A DNA stretch of 64,000 bases from an uncultured Lachnospiraceae bacterium (GTDB lineage: Bacteria; Bacillota; Clostridia; Lachnospirales; Lachnospiraceae), in contig CAMEDC010000002.1 of NCBI GenBank assembly GCA_945913255.1, forward strand, positions 1 to 64,000, written 5' to 3'. The position numbers were made by a program, and so were the translations under genes. Position 1 is the first letter of the stretch. Each line of letters starts with the position of its first letter. The notes under the pieces were generated by a model that ran no database searches, was not told the origin of the DNA, and saw only the letters and a list, made by a program, of their open reading frames with translations. Shown here piece by piece: positions 63,550 to 64,000 of this stretch.

Positions 63550-64000
63550 ATGTTGATTGACAATACCCTTGTATATTCCCAGGAATACAAAATTGAGATT
63601 GGCCGCCCGGGCAAAAACATGTATTACTTTTTCGATTACGATGAACGCTCCTATTCCATCAACATGGAATTTCAGCACTTTCATCAGTTCTATGAAATCT
63701 GTGTCTTTCTGGACGAAAAAGCAGGACATCTGATTGACGGGGTCTGGTATGATATGAGATGCTGCGATATTGTTGCTCTGCGGCCGACTCTGCTTCACAA
63801 AACGGCTTATCCGGAAGGTGCCCCGTGCAAGCGGCTGATTATCCAGTTTACCATTCCCACCATGATTTCACAACTGGAAGGATGTATGAAATATATCTAC
63901 AGTATCTTTGACGGTGATTGTCCCATCTACCGTTTTGAAGGTAGATATAAAAAGGCGGTGCTGGAAAAGCTGAATGATATTTACTACCTTTCCCAGACGC
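63550..64000 (+). CDS. AraC-type regulator of the Opp-glycan locus, N-terminal part
   Basis: An open frame absent from the track because it runs off the right edge. It starts MLIDNTLVYSQEYKIEIGRP at an ATG preceded by TATAGGAGAAAAGTACT. It continues through MEFQHFHQFYEICVFLDEKA and WYDMRCCDIVALRPTLLHKT, a cupin-type sensor with the HFHQFYEI and PTLLHK pattern of AraC-family proteins, then KRLIIQFTIPTMISQLEG. The DNA-binding half is outside the window, so the family call is inferred from the sensor. It is divergent from oppA and likely controls it. Confidence 0.8.
   Translation, partial: MLIDNTLVYSQEYKIEIGRPGKNMYYFFDYDERSYSINMEFQHFHQFYEICVFLDEKAGHLIDGVWYDMRCCDIVALRPTLLHKTAYPEGAPCKRLIIQFTIPTMISQLEGCMKYIYSIFDGDCPIYRFEGRYKKAVLEKLNDIYYLSQT

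Overview
The window looks like chromosome from a gut-type Lachnospiraceae bacterium (Bacillota, Clostridia). The evidence is the set of gene families (DUF4364, DUF4250, DUF1385, RNA-activating ASKHA-type DUF4445, Rho with a long linker, LacI/AraC-controlled glycoside hydrolases, Lachnospiraceae-type surface-protein tails), AGGAGG-type ribosome binding sites and TTGACA/TATAAT promoters. No rRNA, tRNA, CRISPR array, prophage or intact insertion sequence was seen. The genus cannot be fixed from the sequence alone.

Layout. 1-3.9 kb: decayed material (Rpn-family nuclease remnant, a 47-residue EamA transporter tail, a trace of an XRE regulator) around one intact pectinesterase-like beta-helix protein. 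4-14.4 kb: housekeeping core: prfA-prmC-DUF1385-rpmE, rho, malic enzyme, a TIGR01212-like radical SAM protein, DUF4364, rarA and a NYN-LOTUS protein. 14.5-18.8 kb: a membrane diguanylate cyclase, then a decay zone with a surface-protein tail, a multicopper oxidase and a DUF2935 protein, all broken. 18.8-30 kb: MalT-like LuxR regulator, polysaccharide deacetylase, heterodimeric ABC exporter, a chemoreceptor, a RACo-like ATPase and a DUF4250 gene missing from the ORF track. 30-36.7 kb: a galactomannan/mannoside locus (manA, GH130 mannosylglucose phosphorylase, two tandem LacI regulators, GH36 alpha-galactosidase). 36.9-43.7 kb: clpB, a collapsed csoR-copA-copZ copper operon that still has its CsoR operators, metY and a second chemoreceptor. 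43.7-47.4 kb: GH43 with a divergent AraC regulator, a membrane EIIA-like protein without the phospho-histidine, and a cold-shock gene with a long structured leader. 47.4-64 kb: a large minus-strand glycan locus.

The most interesting region is 47.4-63.2 kb. A five-gene Opp-type ABC importer (oppA-B-C-D-F) is followed by a HAD-GH105 fusion, a GH38 alpha-mannosidase, a ROK sugar kinase, a large protein resembling an alpha/alpha-toroid lyase, an unknown 223-residue protein and an MFS transporter. A divergent AraC regulator at the right edge probably controls it. I read this as import of an acidic, mannose-containing oligosaccharide followed by cytoplasmic breakdown. The substrate is inferred, and the combination plus the HAD-GH105 fusion is the best candidate here for an undescribed catabolic system.

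Caution: several breaks (Rpn remnant, DUF2935 twice, oppF) are each explained by one missing base in a short homopolymer. They may be real mutations, slippage sites or assembly errors. The copper operon, surface-protein and multicopper oxidase scars look like true deletions.
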